NCBI GenBank assembly: GCA_017450165.1 | Contig: JAFSWO010000044.1 | Coordinates: 1-55,139, forward strand | Direction of reading: 5' to 3' | DNA: 55,139 nucleotides | DNA from: Bacteroidales bacterium | Lineage (GTDB): Bacteria; Bacteroidota; Bacteroidia; Bacteroidales; UBA932 | In this document: positions 31,192-40,621 of the stretch, piece by piece | How the letters are laid out: the number at the start of each line of letters is the position of its first letter | Position numbering within the stretch: the stretch's first letter is position 1 | Made by a program: the position numbers and the translations under genes | The notes under the pieces: model-generated | Seen by the model: the letters and a program-made list of their open reading frames with translations, nothing else | The model's database searches: none | Told to the model about the DNA's origin: nothing

Positions 31192-33612
31192 ATGATGGAA
31201 AAAGAGGAAAAAGAAATTCTGGAAGGGTTGAATCCGGCGCAAGAAGCCGCGGTCCGCAACACCGAGGGGCCGACGCTGATTATTGCCGGAGCCGGCAGCG
31301 GCAAAACCCGCGTGCTGACCTGCCGCATAGCCTGGTTGCTGGCCCATGGGGTCAAACCATGGGAGATATTGGCGCTCACCTTTACCAATAAGGCTGCAGG
31401 TGAGATGAAGAGCCGCATTGCTGAACTGGTTGGGGAACAGCGTGCTCAACGCATCTGGATGGGGACTTTTCATTCCATTTTTGTTCGTTTTTTACGCCAC
31501 TATGCTGACAAGTTAGGTTATCCTTCCGCTTTCACCATTTACGATCAGAGTGATTCCCGTAACGTCATCAAACAATGCATAAAAGAGCTACAACTTGACG
31601 ACAAGACATACAAGCCTGCCGGGGTACAGAACCGTATATCTCTTGCAAAAAACAATCTCTACACAGCTGCGGCCTACCGCAGAAGTGATCAAATGCTTGC
31701 CGAAGATCGTGCTTCAAAGCGCGGTAACCTTTGCAATATTTTTTCAAAGTATGAGGAAAAATGCAAGGCCTCCGGTGCTATGGACTTCGACGACTTGCTT
31801 CTCAACATGAACATTCTTCTACACAGTTTTCCGGAAGTATGCGCAGAAATTGCTAATCGGTTCAAGTATATTCTTGTTGATGAGTATCAGGATACTAACT
31901 ACGCACAATATTTGATAATTAGACGTTTAGCAGCGAATCATCACAACCTCAGCGTGGTTGGAGACGACTCTCAGAGTATCTACAGTTTCCGAGGTGCACG
32001 CATTGAAAACATTCTCAAATTTCAGGAAGACTATCACGATGCTAAACTCTTTCGTCTTGAGCAGAATTATCGGTCCACACAGACAATTGTAAACGCCGCA
32101 AACAGTCTGATAGCTCATAACAAGAATCGCATCCCCAAGGAATGTTTCTCACAAGCTGCAAGCGGCGAAAAGATTCATCTTATCAAGGCATTCACAGAGC
32201 AGGAAGAAGCCTATCTGGTAGCTTCTTCAATCATAGACCGTATCCACTCCGACAAAGTACCTTATAGCAGTTTTGCTATTCTTTACCGTACGAATGCTCA
32301 GTCGAGAGCATTTGAAGAGAATTTTCGTCGCAAAAACTTACCATACCGTATCTACGGCAGCCGATCTTTCTTTGATCGAATGGAGGTTAAAGACTTGCTC
32401 GCCTATTTTAGATTGACTGTGAATCCCAAAGATGATGAGGCATTCCGGCGAGTGGTCAATAATCCGCCCCGTGGTATCGGGGCAACCTCCCTGGAAAAAC
32501 TAGCCTCCCTTGCTTCCAAAAAGAGTTGTTCGCTCTTTGAAGCGGCTTCCACTTCAGCAGAAGAATTGGCTTCTATAGGACTCAAGGATTCCGCGGGAAA
32601 CAGATTTCATGCATTCACTGATTTGCTTACCCCATTCATTGCATCCGCTGCCACAGAAGATGCTTTCTCGCTCGCATCAAAAATTGAGCATGCAATGGGC
32701 TACATTCGATTCATCCGTGAAGATGACAAGATGACGAGAGGAGAAATTGAGGAACGTCTTAAGAACATCGAAGAGCTATTTAACAGCATTCAGGAGTTTG
32801 TGGAAGAATGGTCGGAAAAGCATCGCGAACTCGCTGATGAAGACGAGGGTACAAGTCACGAAATCATTACATTGAGCCAGTATTTGGAGAATATTTCATT
32901 GATGTCCGAGGTAGAAAAAGACGATGCTGTGGAGGGCGAAGATACGGGCAACAAAATAACTCTCATGACTATCCACTCTTCAAAAGGATTGGAATTTCCC
33001 TATGTATATGTGGTCGGCATGGAAGATGGTCTATTTCCTAATACCACAAACTGCACAATTGCCGAGATTGAAGAAGAACGACGGCTATTCTATGTGGCCA
33101 TCACGCGAGCCCAGAAGGTTGCAACTCTATCTTTTGCTCGTAGTCGTTTGCAGTGGGGACAGACCCAAGTTCATGAAAAAAGCCCGTTCCTCAAAGAGAT
33201 AGATAGCAAATGGCTAGACGGATCTTTAGGCGATGAAGAATCGCCTCTTGATTGGGGCGACAAATCGCCTTTCGGGAGCTGGGGCAGCAGTCAACCGCGC
33301 TATGCTTCGCAGAATTCCTGGCAGCGGTCCTATCCGCAAGCCCGACCTCAGCCGCAAAGACCGGCCACGCCCCAACCTACGGTACACGCTGCTTTCTCCC
33401 GCCCTACCCGGACGCCGTCGGCCAACTTCCAGGCGGATGCCATCGCGGATCTGCGCCCCGGACAGCGGGTTGAACACGACCGGTTCGGATTCGGCGAGAT
33501 TCTCCGGTTTGAAGACAACGGACCTCAGATGAAGGCCATTGTCCGTTTCGACGACAGCGGCGAGAAGACACTGCTGTTGAAGTTTGCTAAATTGCGTATT
33601 GTACACTCATGA
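31192..33612 (+). CDS. pcrA: UvrD/PcrA-type DNA helicase
   Basis: An 806-residue superfamily 1A 3'-5' helicase. Visible motifs: GLNPAQEAAV (Q motif), AGAGSGKT (Walker A), GTFHS, VDEYQDTNYAQ (Walker B), VGDDSQSIYSFRGA, LEQNYRSTQTI, TIHSSKGLEFPYVYVVGMEDGLFP and VAITRAQ. A Gln/Pro-rich linker (about 700-745) precedes a C-terminal Tudor-like PcrA domain (GQRVEHDRFGFGEILRFED). It removes proteins and intermediates from DNA and acts in excision repair. Base composition is odd: about 31465-33240 is much more AT-rich than both ends of the gene and all neighbours. It starts an operon with the next three genes. Confidence 0.95.
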   Translation: MMEKEEKEILEGLNPAQEAAVRNTEGPTLIIAGAGSGKTRVLTCRIAWLLAHGVKPWEILALTFTNKAAGEMKSRIAELVGEQRAQRIWMGTFHSIFVRFLRHYADKLGYPSAFTIYDQSDSRNVIKQCIKELQLDDKTYKPAGVQNRISLAKNNLYTAAAYRRSDQMLAEDRASKRGNLCNIFSKYEEKCKASGAMDFDDLLLNMNILLHSFPEVCAEIANRFKYILVDEYQDTNYAQYLIIRRLAANHHNLSVVGDDSQSIYSFRGARIENILKFQEDYHDAKLFRLEQNYRSTQTIVNAANSLIAHNKNRIPKECFSQAASGEKIHLIKAFTEQEEAYLVASSIIDRIHSDKVPYSSFAILYRTNAQSRAFEENFRRKNLPYRIYGSRSFFDRMEVKDLLAYFRLTVNPKDDEAFRRVVNNPPRGIGATSLEKLASLASKKSCSLFEAASTSAEELASIGLKDSAGNRFHAFTDLLTPFIASAATEDAFSLASKIEHAMGYIRFIREDDKMTRGEIEERLKNIEELFNSIQEFVEEWSEKHRELADEDEGTSHEIITLSQYLENISLMSEVEKDDAVEGEDTGNKITLMTIHSSKGLEFPYVYVVGMEDGLFPNTTNCTIAEIEEERRLFYVAITRAQKVATLSFARSRLQWGQTQVHEKSPFLKEIDSKWLDGSLGDEESPLDWGDKSPFGSWGSSQPRYASQNSWQRSYPQARPQPQRPATPQPTVHAAFSRPTRTPSANFQADAIADLRPGQRVEHDRFGFGEILRFEDNGPQMKAIVRFDDSGEKTLLLKFAKLRIVHS

Positions 33613-34535
33613 AAATAGTATTCCTTGATGCGGCAACCCTTGGAGAGACCTCCCTGGCGCCGATTGCACAACTGGGCGAACTGATCACCTGGCCCACCTC
33701 TACCCCTACAGAGGCGATTTCTCGTGTCAGTGACGCTGAAATCCTGATTGTCAACAAAGTAAAGGTGACGGAGGCGCTGTTGGACGCTGCGCCAAAATTG
33801 CGCTTGATCTGCGAAGCGGCAACCGGCGTCAACAACATCGACGTAGCGGCTGCCGAGCGTCGCGGAATTCCGGTCCGCAACGTGGCGGGTTACTCCACCG
33901 AATCGGTGGTTCAGGTCACCTACACCCTGCTGCTCAGCCTGATCTGCAAGCCTGAACGCTACGATGCAGAGGTCAAAGACCTGACTTACAGCCGCAGCGG
34001 TCTCTTTACCGACGTCCGCACGCCGTTTGCCGAACTCGATGGCAAGACCATGGGAATCGTGGGAATGGGAACCATCGGCAGCCGCGTGGCCGCCGTAGCC
34101 ACCGCCTTTGGAATGCGCGTCATTTACTATTCCACCTCCGGCACATCGCACTGTCAGACCTACCCCAGCGTGCCGCTGGAAACACTGCTCAGGGAATCGG
34201 ATGTCATCAGCATCCACGCACCGCTCAATGAACGCACGAACGGATTGATACGCGCAGCAGAACTTCGCCGGATGAAGCCGACGGCCGTCATCATCAAGAT
34301 CGGCCGCGGCGGCATCGTAGCAGAGGCCGACCTGGCAGAGGCCATCAGTGAAGGGATCATCGCCGGCGCAGGACTGGACGTCTATACCACCGAGCCTCTG
34401 CCGGAAGATCATCCGCTGCTGCACACGAAGCACCCCGAACGGCTCCGGTTCACGCCGCATATTGGCTGGACCAGCGCCGAAGCCCTCGTCCGGCTGGTGG
34501 ACGGCATTGCCGCCAACATTCGTAAACCCTTTTAA
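33609..34535 (+). CDS. D-2-hydroxyacid dehydrogenase
   Basis: A 308-residue NAD(P)-dependent D-isomer 2-hydroxyacid dehydrogenase. The Rossmann motif is GIVGMGTIGSRVA; catalytic residues are suggested by KIGRGGIV (Arg), DVYTTEPLPEDHPLL (Glu) and FTPHIGWTS (His). The sequence resembles the glycerate/hydroxypyruvate reductase group. The substrate is not certain. Its ATG overlaps the helicase stop by four bases, indicating coupled translation despite the lack of an obvious functional link. Confidence 0.9.
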   Translation: MKIVFLDAATLGETSLAPIAQLGELITWPTSTPTEAISRVSDAEILIVNKVKVTEALLDAAPKLRLICEAATGVNNIDVAAAERRGIPVRNVAGYSTESVVQVTYTLLLSLICKPERYDAEVKDLTYSRSGLFTDVRTPFAELDGKTMGIVGMGTIGSRVAAVATAFGMRVIYYSTSGTSHCQTYPSVPLETLLRESDVISIHAPLNERTNGLIRAAELRRMKPTAVIIKIGRGGIVAEADLAEAISEGIIAGAGLDVYTTEPLPEDHPLLHTKHPERLRFTPHIGWTSAEALVRLVDGIAANIRKPF

Positions 34536-34544
34536 TCCAAAGCC

Positions 34545-34997
34545 ATGTCTGAATTCATCCAAGGCAAGACGGTAATTATCAATCAGCCCTCTTACGCTCT
34601 CTATACCATCTTTTCCGATCCGAGTCGCATCGCCAGCGTACTGCCGGAGCAATATCGGGATAAGGTCACCTTCGGCGAAGACACGGTGCTGGTGCATGTC
34701 CAGGGATTTGAACTGGGCGTCAAAGTCCACAGCCGTACCCCATTTTCGAAGGTGGAATTTGAGCATTACGGGCAGAGTCCGTTCCCGTTCTTCATCGCCA
34801 TTTTCATGGAACCCGCTTCCGACAGCACGACCTATTTCCACATCGAACTCACCGCGGAACTCAACATGATGATGCGGATGATGCTCGGCAAGCGGCTGCA
34901 GGAGGGAGTTGACAAAATTACCGATGCCATAGCAGCGGCAGCGGCCGGCAAAGTGCCCGACAACATGCCGCAGGGCTGGCAGGATATGGTCAAATAG
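34545..34997 (+). CDS. SRPBCC/START-like domain protein
   Basis: A 150-residue protein with the length and pattern of the SRPBCC (Bet v1/polyketide cyclase-like) fold: an early beta strand (TVIINQPSYALYTIFSDPSRI), several strands, and a long C-terminal helix (MMMRMMLGKRLQEGVDKITDAIAAAAAG). Related small proteins are common in Bacteroidota and have no assigned role; hydrophobic ligand binding is typical of the fold. It starts 9 bp after the dehydrogenase and ends 5 bp before the methyltransferase gene. Confidence 0.7.
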   Translation: MSEFIQGKTVIINQPSYALYTIFSDPSRIASVLPEQYRDKVTFGEDTVLVHVQGFELGVKVHSRTPFSKVEFEHYGQSPFPFFIAIFMEPASDSTTYFHIELTAELNMMMRMMLGKRLQEGVDKITDAIAAAAAGKVPDNMPQGWQDMVK

Positions 34998-35002
34998 CGC
35001 CG

Positions 35003-36334
35003 ATGCTTCCAAAAGACTTCATATCTCTTCTGCAGGAGTCCTACTCCGCCGATGCGGTGCGCCGACTGTGCGCCGCGCTGGCGGAAACGCCCCCTGTGTC
35101 GGTCAGACGCAACCCCGTCAAAATCAGTGCGGAAGCCCTAGCCGCGCACTTTGGAAAGAATGCGGACGGAGCCGTAGCATGGGCTCCGGAAGGGTTGTAC
35201 CTCAGGCAGCGTCCCTCTTTCACACTGGATTCGCTCTTTCACACCGGAGCCTACTATGTGCAGGAGGCTGCATCGATGGCCGTTGGCGAACTGCTGCTGA
35301 AGGCTTTTCCCGATGCACAAGCGGCGAATCTGCGCGTGCTGGACCTTTGCGCGGCGCCGGGAGGCAAAAGCACCCACCTGATTTCGCTGCTGGGGCCGGA
35401 TGCCCTGCTGGTGAGCAATGAGGTGATGCGGCAGCGGGCCTCCGTACTGGCTGACAACCTGACCCTCTGGGGTCAATCCAATGTCGTGGTAACCAGCAAC
35501 GATCCCGCCGATTTTGGCCGACTGGAGAAATACTTTGACTTGCTGCTGGTGGATGCCCCCTGTTCGGGCGAGGGAATGTTCCGCAAGGATGAAACGGCGA
35601 TTGCCGAATGGTCGACCGATGCGGTGCAGCTTTGTGCCGCCCGCCAGCGGCGGATCCTCGCCGACAGTTGGCCCTCCCTCCGTGAAGGCGGATTTCTCAT
35701 CTACTCCACCTGTACCTTCAATCACTACGAAGATGAGGACAATACCGCATGGATCTGCAACGAACTGGGCGGTGAATGCCTCTCACAGAGACACTTCCTG
35801 CCAGGGACGGATCGGGGCGAAGGCTTCTACTGCGCACTGATCCGCAAGAATGGGAATGCGCCACGCAAGCCGCTGCGTACAACCCGCAGCAAAGCCACGG
35901 CCGATGCTGCCGCACAAGAGGCCGCGCATCTGTTGCAACCCGGATGCACACTCCGTGAACAGGTGACGCGCGACGGGGCTCGACTGCTCAAGGCCTTCCC
36001 CGAAGCGCTGGCCGCTGAGATGGAGGCTCTCACACAGGGACTGACCGTACTGCGCTCCGGGACAGCCGTGGCTACGGTTAAGGGACGCGATCTGGTTCCC
36101 GAAGCGGATCTGGCTTACGCAACGCTCTTCAACCGGGAAGCATACCCGCAGGTAGAACTGGAGAGCGAAGTTGCCCTCCGTTACCTGGCTCACGAAACGA
36201 TTCACCTCAACGCACAGCCCAAAGGCTATCTGACCCTCTGTTTCAAAGGTCTGCCGTTGGGGTTCGTCAAGAATCTCGGGAACCGCTACAACACGCTCCA
36301 CCCGCTCTCCAGACGCATCCGAATGGACATTTAA
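35003..36334 (+). CDS. rsmF: RsmF-like rRNA (cytosine-C5) methyltransferase, NOL1/NOP2/Sun family
   Basis: A 443-residue SAM-dependent RNA m5C methyltransferase. The SAM-binding motif is VLDLCAAPGGKSTHLISLL; catalytic cysteines sit in VDAPCSGEGMFRKD and YSTCTFNHYEDEDN. A C-terminal RsmF-type RNA-binding extension (about 290-443, including HLNAQPKGYLTLCFKGLPLGFVKN) follows. By family it methylates C1407 of 16S rRNA or a similar site; the exact target is inferred. It is the last gene of the helicase operon. Confidence 0.92.
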   Translation: MLPKDFISLLQESYSADAVRRLCAALAETPPVSVRRNPVKISAEALAAHFGKNADGAVAWAPEGLYLRQRPSFTLDSLFHTGAYYVQEAASMAVGELLLKAFPDAQAANLRVLDLCAAPGGKSTHLISLLGPDALLVSNEVMRQRASVLADNLTLWGQSNVVVTSNDPADFGRLEKYFDLLLVDAPCSGEGMFRKDETAIAEWSTDAVQLCAARQRRILADSWPSLREGGFLIYSTCTFNHYEDEDNTAWICNELGGECLSQRHFLPGTDRGEGFYCALIRKNGNAPRKPLRTTRSKATADAAAQEAAHLLQPGCTLREQVTRDGARLLKAFPEALAAEMEALTQGLTVLRSGTAVATVKGRDLVPEADLAYATLFNREAYPQVELESEVALRYLAHETIHLNAQPKGYLTLCFKGLPLGFVKNLGNRYNTLHPLSRRIRMDI

Positions 36335-36346
36335 GGAAAAAAGTGT

Positions 36347-36354
36347 TATCTTTG
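36347..36354 (+). promoter_or_regulatory. -7 element for the NUDIX gene
   Basis: TATCTTTG matches TAnnTTTG and leaves 20 bases before the ATG at 36375. Confidence 0.65.
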
Positions 36355-36374
36355 CCCGTCAATCAGGCGTATCG

Positions 36375-36986
36375 ATGCATACTGTCTATTTCGAAAACCG
36401 TTGTATCACCATCTGCCGAAAGGAAGATCTTCCCTCCGGCATCCGGAAAGAACAAATCATTGCATACAACGGCATTGATTCCATCCGCCCGCTTCCCGAA
36501 CAATTTGCCGCCGACACGGCATTGCCAGATCTCTTTCTGACCACCAGGGACGAGGCGGCCTGCTTTGCCGATTTCTGTTCGCTCTTCACCGAGATCCTGG
36601 CGGGCGGCGGACTGGTATCCAATGACCGGAACGAGTTCCTGATGATCTTCCGACGGGGGCTGTGGGATCTACCCAAAGGCAAGTGTGAGAAGGGAGAAAG
36701 CATCGAAGACTGCGCCGTACGGGAGGTGCTGGAAGAGACGGGCCTTACGGCCGTAGAACGCGGTTCACTGATCTGCGTCACACATCATACCTACCACCTG
36801 AACGGGGACTTCTGCCTGAAACACACCTATTGGTACAGCATGCAGAACCAGGGCGGCAACCAGCTCAAGCCGCAGGTTGAAGAGGAGATCAACAAGGCAG
36901 AATGGATGCCCTGGAACGCAGTCCTGGACCACGCTCCCCTCTGCTATAATTCTGTGAAAGAGGTTATTTCCCGCGCAGGTCGGTAA
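36375..36986 (+). CDS. NUDIX hydrolase
   Basis: A 203-residue protein. Residues about 1-70 form an N-terminal region without a recognised domain. The Nudix box is at about 98-120: GKCEKGESIEDCAVREVLEETG, matching GX5EX7REUXEE apart from the final variable glycine. It hydrolyses a nucleoside diphosphate linked to another moiety; substrate unknown. It has its own promoter. Its last 23 bases overlap the convergent LolA-like gene. Confidence 0.9.
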   Translation: MHTVYFENRCITICRKEDLPSGIRKEQIIAYNGIDSIRPLPEQFAADTALPDLFLTTRDEAACFADFCSLFTEILAGGGLVSNDRNEFLMIFRRGLWDLPKGKCEKGESIEDCAVREVLEETGLTAVERGSLICVTHHTYHLNGDFCLKHTYWYSMQNQGGNQLKPQVEEEINKAEWMPWNAVLDHAPLCYNSVKEVISRAGR

Positions 36987-37491
36987 CAATCACATCCTCA
37001 CCCAGTGCATTGACATCCAGCTGGAAGGAGGCTTCCGGCCAAGGGGTCTCCATCGTTTCTACCTGAACAATCTGATAGACGATGGAGGATCCATCCCGCA
37101 GGGTGAGCGTGAAGGTTTCGTGCGCGGCATCACTCGACAATTGGCTACCGCCAAAGAGGGCGTCCACATCGCCACCGAAGATCATCACCTCGCCTGTATC
37201 GGTATCGTAGTGCCAGATGGAGGTGCCGTCGCCAACAATCTTCAGTGCGCCGCGGGTTACGCGGAAACGGGGATACTGCAAATCCAGGGTACCCGTTTCA
37301 ACGCCGATGGATTTACCCTCTGCAGAATAGATTGTCTCCGTAAAGAGAATCCGGGAAGAGGGCAGACTCTGTGCGAGTTCGCGAACCTGTACGGGTTTCA
37401 GTGGCTGCGCGAATCCGTGCAGGGGTGCAACGAAGGCCGCCAGCGCAAGCATCAGCGGCAGGAGGCGGCGGTATGGTGCGATTCTGAACAT
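36964..37491 (-). CDS. LolA-like outer-membrane lipoprotein carrier
   Basis: The start at 37491 gives 175 residues with a signal peptide (MFRIAPYRRLLPLMLALAAFVAPLHGFAQ). The beta-rich body with GTLDLQYPRFRV, WHYDTDTGEVMIFG, and LTLRDGSSIVYQIV matches the LolA-like fold (PF03548/PF16584), as does its place after ftsK in many bacteria. LolA carries lipoproteins across the periplasm to the outer membrane. The start fits because it lies 4 bp beyond the ftsK stop. Confidence 0.85.
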   Translation of the reverse strand: MFRIAPYRRLLPLMLALAAFVAPLHGFAQPLKPVQVRELAQSLPSSRILFTETIYSAEGKSIGVETGTLDLQYPRFRVTRGALKIVGDGTSIWHYDTDTGEVMIFGGDVDALFGGSQLSSDAAHETFTLTLRDGSSIVYQIVQVETMETPWPEASFQLDVNALGEDVIVTDLRGK

Positions 37492-37495
37492 GGTC

Positions 37496-39976
37496 TTAAA
37501 CGATTGTCTGGTGGTCCAGTGATTCAAGTTTCCGGTCGAGCGTATCGAAATCCGAAATCAGGACGGCGCGTGCCTTGCTTCCTTCAAACGGTCCGACGAT
37601 GCCCGCTGCTTCCAGTTGTTCAATAATCTTGCCAGCGCGTGGATAACCGATATCCAATTTGCGCTGCAGCAACGAAACCGAGCCCTGCTGGGTCTGTACG
37701 ACAATCTTGGCCGCCTCTTCAAAAAGCTTGTCCCGACGGCGCAAATCCACATCGCCGCCACCGCCGTCACCCGTTTCATCCTCCGGCTCCGGCAGCGGGA
37801 AGGGCTGGGAATAACCGCGCTGATCCTGGATGAAGGTAGCCAGGTCTTTCACTTCGTCGGTCTCGATGAGGGCGCACTGGACACGGGTCAGGTCCATGTT
37901 CGGAGCAATGACCAGCATATCGCCGCGGCCAATCAGACGGTTGGCGCCTGGGGTATCGATGATGGTCTTGGAGTCCACGCTGGAGTTGACACGGAAAGCG
38001 ATACGGGAGTTGAAGTTCGCCTTGATGTTACCGGTAATGATATCGGTGGTCGGACGCTGGGTGGCGAGCACGAGGTGGATACCCACGGCGCGGGCCTTCT
38101 GAGCCAGACGGGCAATGGGTTCATCAATCTCACGGCCGGCCGTCGTAATGAGGTCCGCAAACTCGTCGATTACCACCACAATATAAGGCATGAACTTGTG
38201 CCCGTTGTTCGGGTTCAGCTTGCGGTTCAGGAACTTGGCGTTGTAATCCTTGATTTGGCGGACATCGGCCTGACGCATCAGTTCATAGCGGTTTTCCATC
38301 TCCTCGCAGAGCGACTTGAGGGTCGTAATCACCTTCTTGGTGTCGGTGATGATGGCTTCGTCCTCCCCTTCCAGTTTGGCCAGATAGTGCTTCTCCAACT
38401 TGGAATAGAGGGAGAGTTCCACGCGCTTGGGGTCCACCATCACGAACTTGATCTCAGCCGGATGCTTGCAGAAGAGCAGCGATGCGATGATACAGTTCAG
38501 GCCTACGGATTTACCCATACCGGTCGCACCGGCCACCAGCAGGTGCGGCATCTTGGCCAGATCCAGGAAGAAGGGCTCGTTTGTCACGGTGATACCCAGT
38601 GCGAGCGGCAGCTCCATCTTGGCATCCTTGAACTGCGGGGAGTTCAGTACGCTCTTGAGCGGAACCACGCTGGCCCGCTCGTTCGGCACCTCGATACCCA
38701 CGGCATCCGTCAGGGTTACGACACGCACCCCCTTGGTACCCAGTGAGATGGCAATATCTTCTTCCAGCGAACGAACCTGTGCTACCTTGATACCTTCCGC
38801 CAAGTGAATCTTATAGAGCGTCACGGTCGGACTCTTGGAGGCTGTAATGCCCGACACGCCGATCTTGTAGTTGGCCAGGGCATTGACAATCCGCTGCTTA
38901 TTCTTTTCCAGCTCGGAGAGCGGCACTTCATACCACTTGTCGCGGTAGTCATGGAGCACGGCGAGCGACGGCATTTCATAGTTGGGCAAATCGAGGCGCG
39001 GATCAAAGAGATGCGCCTTTTCCTCCTCGGTCAGGTTGGCCAGGAAGTCATTGTCGGACTGTTCCACATCGAGCGGAACCTCCTCTGCAGTGGCGGCTGC
39101 CGGAGCCGGTTCGGGTTCCGGAGCCGTTTCAAAGACCGGTTCGAGCGTAGGATCCGGAGCCAGAATCTCAACCGGCGGTTCGGGGACCTCCGGCACGTCA
39201 TAGAAGTCTTCCGGCACGTCATCCTGCGTGTCATGCACGGGCTTGACCTCCGGGTTCGGCTCATCGTCGAACTGTTCGAAATCCTCCTCAACCGCTGCTT
39301 CTTCCTCCTCCACAACCGGTTCCGGTTCGACCGGCTTCTCGGCGCGATGGGTCGTGAAGTAGATAAACTTGTCGAACCAAAGGGCGACCTTATTGCTCAG
39401 CAACATGGCCCAGGCCACGAGCAGCACGAAAATCACGCTGCCGCCACCCAGTTTGCCAATCAGGTTGCACAGCCACTGGTTGGCGTAGAAACCATACGAT
39501 CCGCCGGGCGCGCCGCCGAGCAGGTTACTGTCAAAGAAACTGAAGATGTAGGCGAACAGGACGGAGAAGATGATGGCGCCCAGGAAACAGATGGCAAAGA
39601 CCCGGACCAGATTCATCTTCTTGATACGGAGGAAAAAGGCTGAAAGTGCTCCCACGAAGAGCGGCAACGTAAAGGCACCGAATCCGAACAGCTTGGCCAC
39701 CAGCAGGTTGGCCCACAGGAATCCCAGTTTGCCGCCAATATTGAATGCCCTCTGGCCGGGGCTGAAAAGTTCGGGGTTCGAGAGCAGGCTCTGGTCTTTG
39801 CTCCAGGTGAAGATATAGGAGATGAGGGTCGCCAGCGTATAGAGCGCAATCAGCGCCAGCAGGATACCCGTCAGCAGACGGACATTCCGCCAAAACGGCG
39901 AAGGGCCCTTGCGGGCCGAATGCTTTTTCTTCTTCGCGGGTTTCTCCGCCGGCTTCTTCTCTTTCTTGTCAGCCAT
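37496..39976 (-). CDS. ftsK: DNA translocase FtsK
   Basis: An 826-residue FtsK. The N-terminus is basic and Lys/Pro-rich, followed by four membrane helices (about 28-205), an acidic Pro/Glu-rich linker (about 215-310), and the motor domain with Walker A GATGMGKSVGLN, Walker B VVVIDEFADL and ATQRPTTDIITG. The C-terminal gamma winged helix (KIVVQTQQGSVSLLQRKLDIGYPRAGKIIEQLE) reads KOPS-like sites and activates XerD. It pumps chromosome ends through the septum. Co-transcribed with the lipid kinase, DUF4290 and LolA-like genes (gaps of 13 bp or less). Confidence 0.97.
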   Translation of the reverse strand: MADKKEKKPAEKPAKKKKHSARKGPSPFWRNVRLLTGILLALIALYTLATLISYIFTWSKDQSLLSNPELFSPGQRAFNIGGKLGFLWANLLVAKLFGFGAFTLPLFVGALSAFFLRIKKMNLVRVFAICFLGAIIFSVLFAYIFSFFDSNLLGGAPGGSYGFYANQWLCNLIGKLGGGSVIFVLLVAWAMLLSNKVALWFDKFIYFTTHRAEKPVEPEPVVEEEEAAVEEDFEQFDDEPNPEVKPVHDTQDDVPEDFYDVPEVPEPPVEILAPDPTLEPVFETAPEPEPAPAAATAEEVPLDVEQSDNDFLANLTEEEKAHLFDPRLDLPNYEMPSLAVLHDYRDKWYEVPLSELEKNKQRIVNALANYKIGVSGITASKSPTVTLYKIHLAEGIKVAQVRSLEEDIAISLGTKGVRVVTLTDAVGIEVPNERASVVPLKSVLNSPQFKDAKMELPLALGITVTNEPFFLDLAKMPHLLVAGATGMGKSVGLNCIIASLLFCKHPAEIKFVMVDPKRVELSLYSKLEKHYLAKLEGEDEAIITDTKKVITTLKSLCEEMENRYELMRQADVRQIKDYNAKFLNRKLNPNNGHKFMPYIVVVIDEFADLITTAGREIDEPIARLAQKARAVGIHLVLATQRPTTDIITGNIKANFNSRIAFRVNSSVDSKTIIDTPGANRLIGRGDMLVIAPNMDLTRVQCALIETDEVKDLATFIQDQRGYSQPFPLPEPEDETGDGGGGDVDLRRRDKLFEEAAKIVVQTQQGSVSLLQRKLDIGYPRAGKIIEQLEAAGIVGPFEGSKARAVLISDFDTLDRKLESLDHQTIV

Positions 39977-39978
39977 CT

Positions 39979-40608
39979 TTATTTCTTTCTCTTGCGGTTA
40001 CGGTTCTTCTTGTAGTTCTTGCCGCCATTCTGCTGGATCATGCCGGGCCGCGCAAAGGTGGCGTCTGCCGCTACAGCCCCGAGTTCCAGCCCTTCGGGGA
40101 CCTTGAGCCGCCCCTCGGAGAGTTTTTCGATGTCGGCGAAAATCGTGGCGTCAGCCACCGAATCCTTGTTCCAGATGAGATACTGCTGCCGCATGTAGAG
40201 GGCCAGCGCACGAATCATTTCACGTTTGGCCTCATCGTCCTCGCGTTCAGCGATCAGCTTGATCATATTCTCGATATTCCGGCCATAGCAGGCAGCCTTG
40301 ACGGGACGCTTCTCGATGGGAATCGGCTGTGGCTTGGTCTCCAGAACCTTCCGGTCGGGCACCGGGTAAGGTGAATCGATATCGATATCGTAGCCGGCCA
40401 TCATCTGCATGTGGTCCCACAGTTTGTGCTTGTAATCGACCATCTCCCGCACCTGCGGATTGAGCTGGGCCATCACCTGCACCACGGCACGGATCTGCTC
40501 ATTGCGTTTTTCCCGGTCCGGAATGGCTTTCACCATTTCGACCATCTTCTGCACATACCGGCCATATTCGGGCAGGATCAGTTTCTCTCGCTGGGTATTG
40601 TAATCCAT
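39979..40608 (-). CDS. DUF4290 protein
   Basis: A 209-residue protein recognised as DUF4290 by the start MDYNTQREKLILPEYGRYVQ and the segment QLNPQVREMVDYKHKLWDHM. The family is confined to Bacteroidota and has no known function. The C-terminus is very basic (KNYKKNRNRKRKK), suggesting contact with nucleic acid or ribosomes; that is inference. It lies 2 bp upstream of ftsK. Confidence 0.9.
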   Translation of the reverse strand: MDYNTQREKLILPEYGRYVQKMVEMVKAIPDREKRNEQIRAVVQVMAQLNPQVREMVDYKHKLWDHMQMMAGYDIDIDSPYPVPDRKVLETKPQPIPIEKRPVKAACYGRNIENMIKLIAEREDDEAKREMIRALALYMRQQYLIWNKDSVADATIFADIEKLSEGRLKVPEGLELGAVAADATFARPGMIQQNGGKNYKKNRNRKRKK

Positions 40609-40621
40609 AGGGTAAAAATAA

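Noticed and set aside
33525-35012. 495-codon minus-strand open frame
   Set aside because: Antisense to the end of the helicase, the dehydrogenase and the SRPBCC gene, all of which have recognisable motifs.
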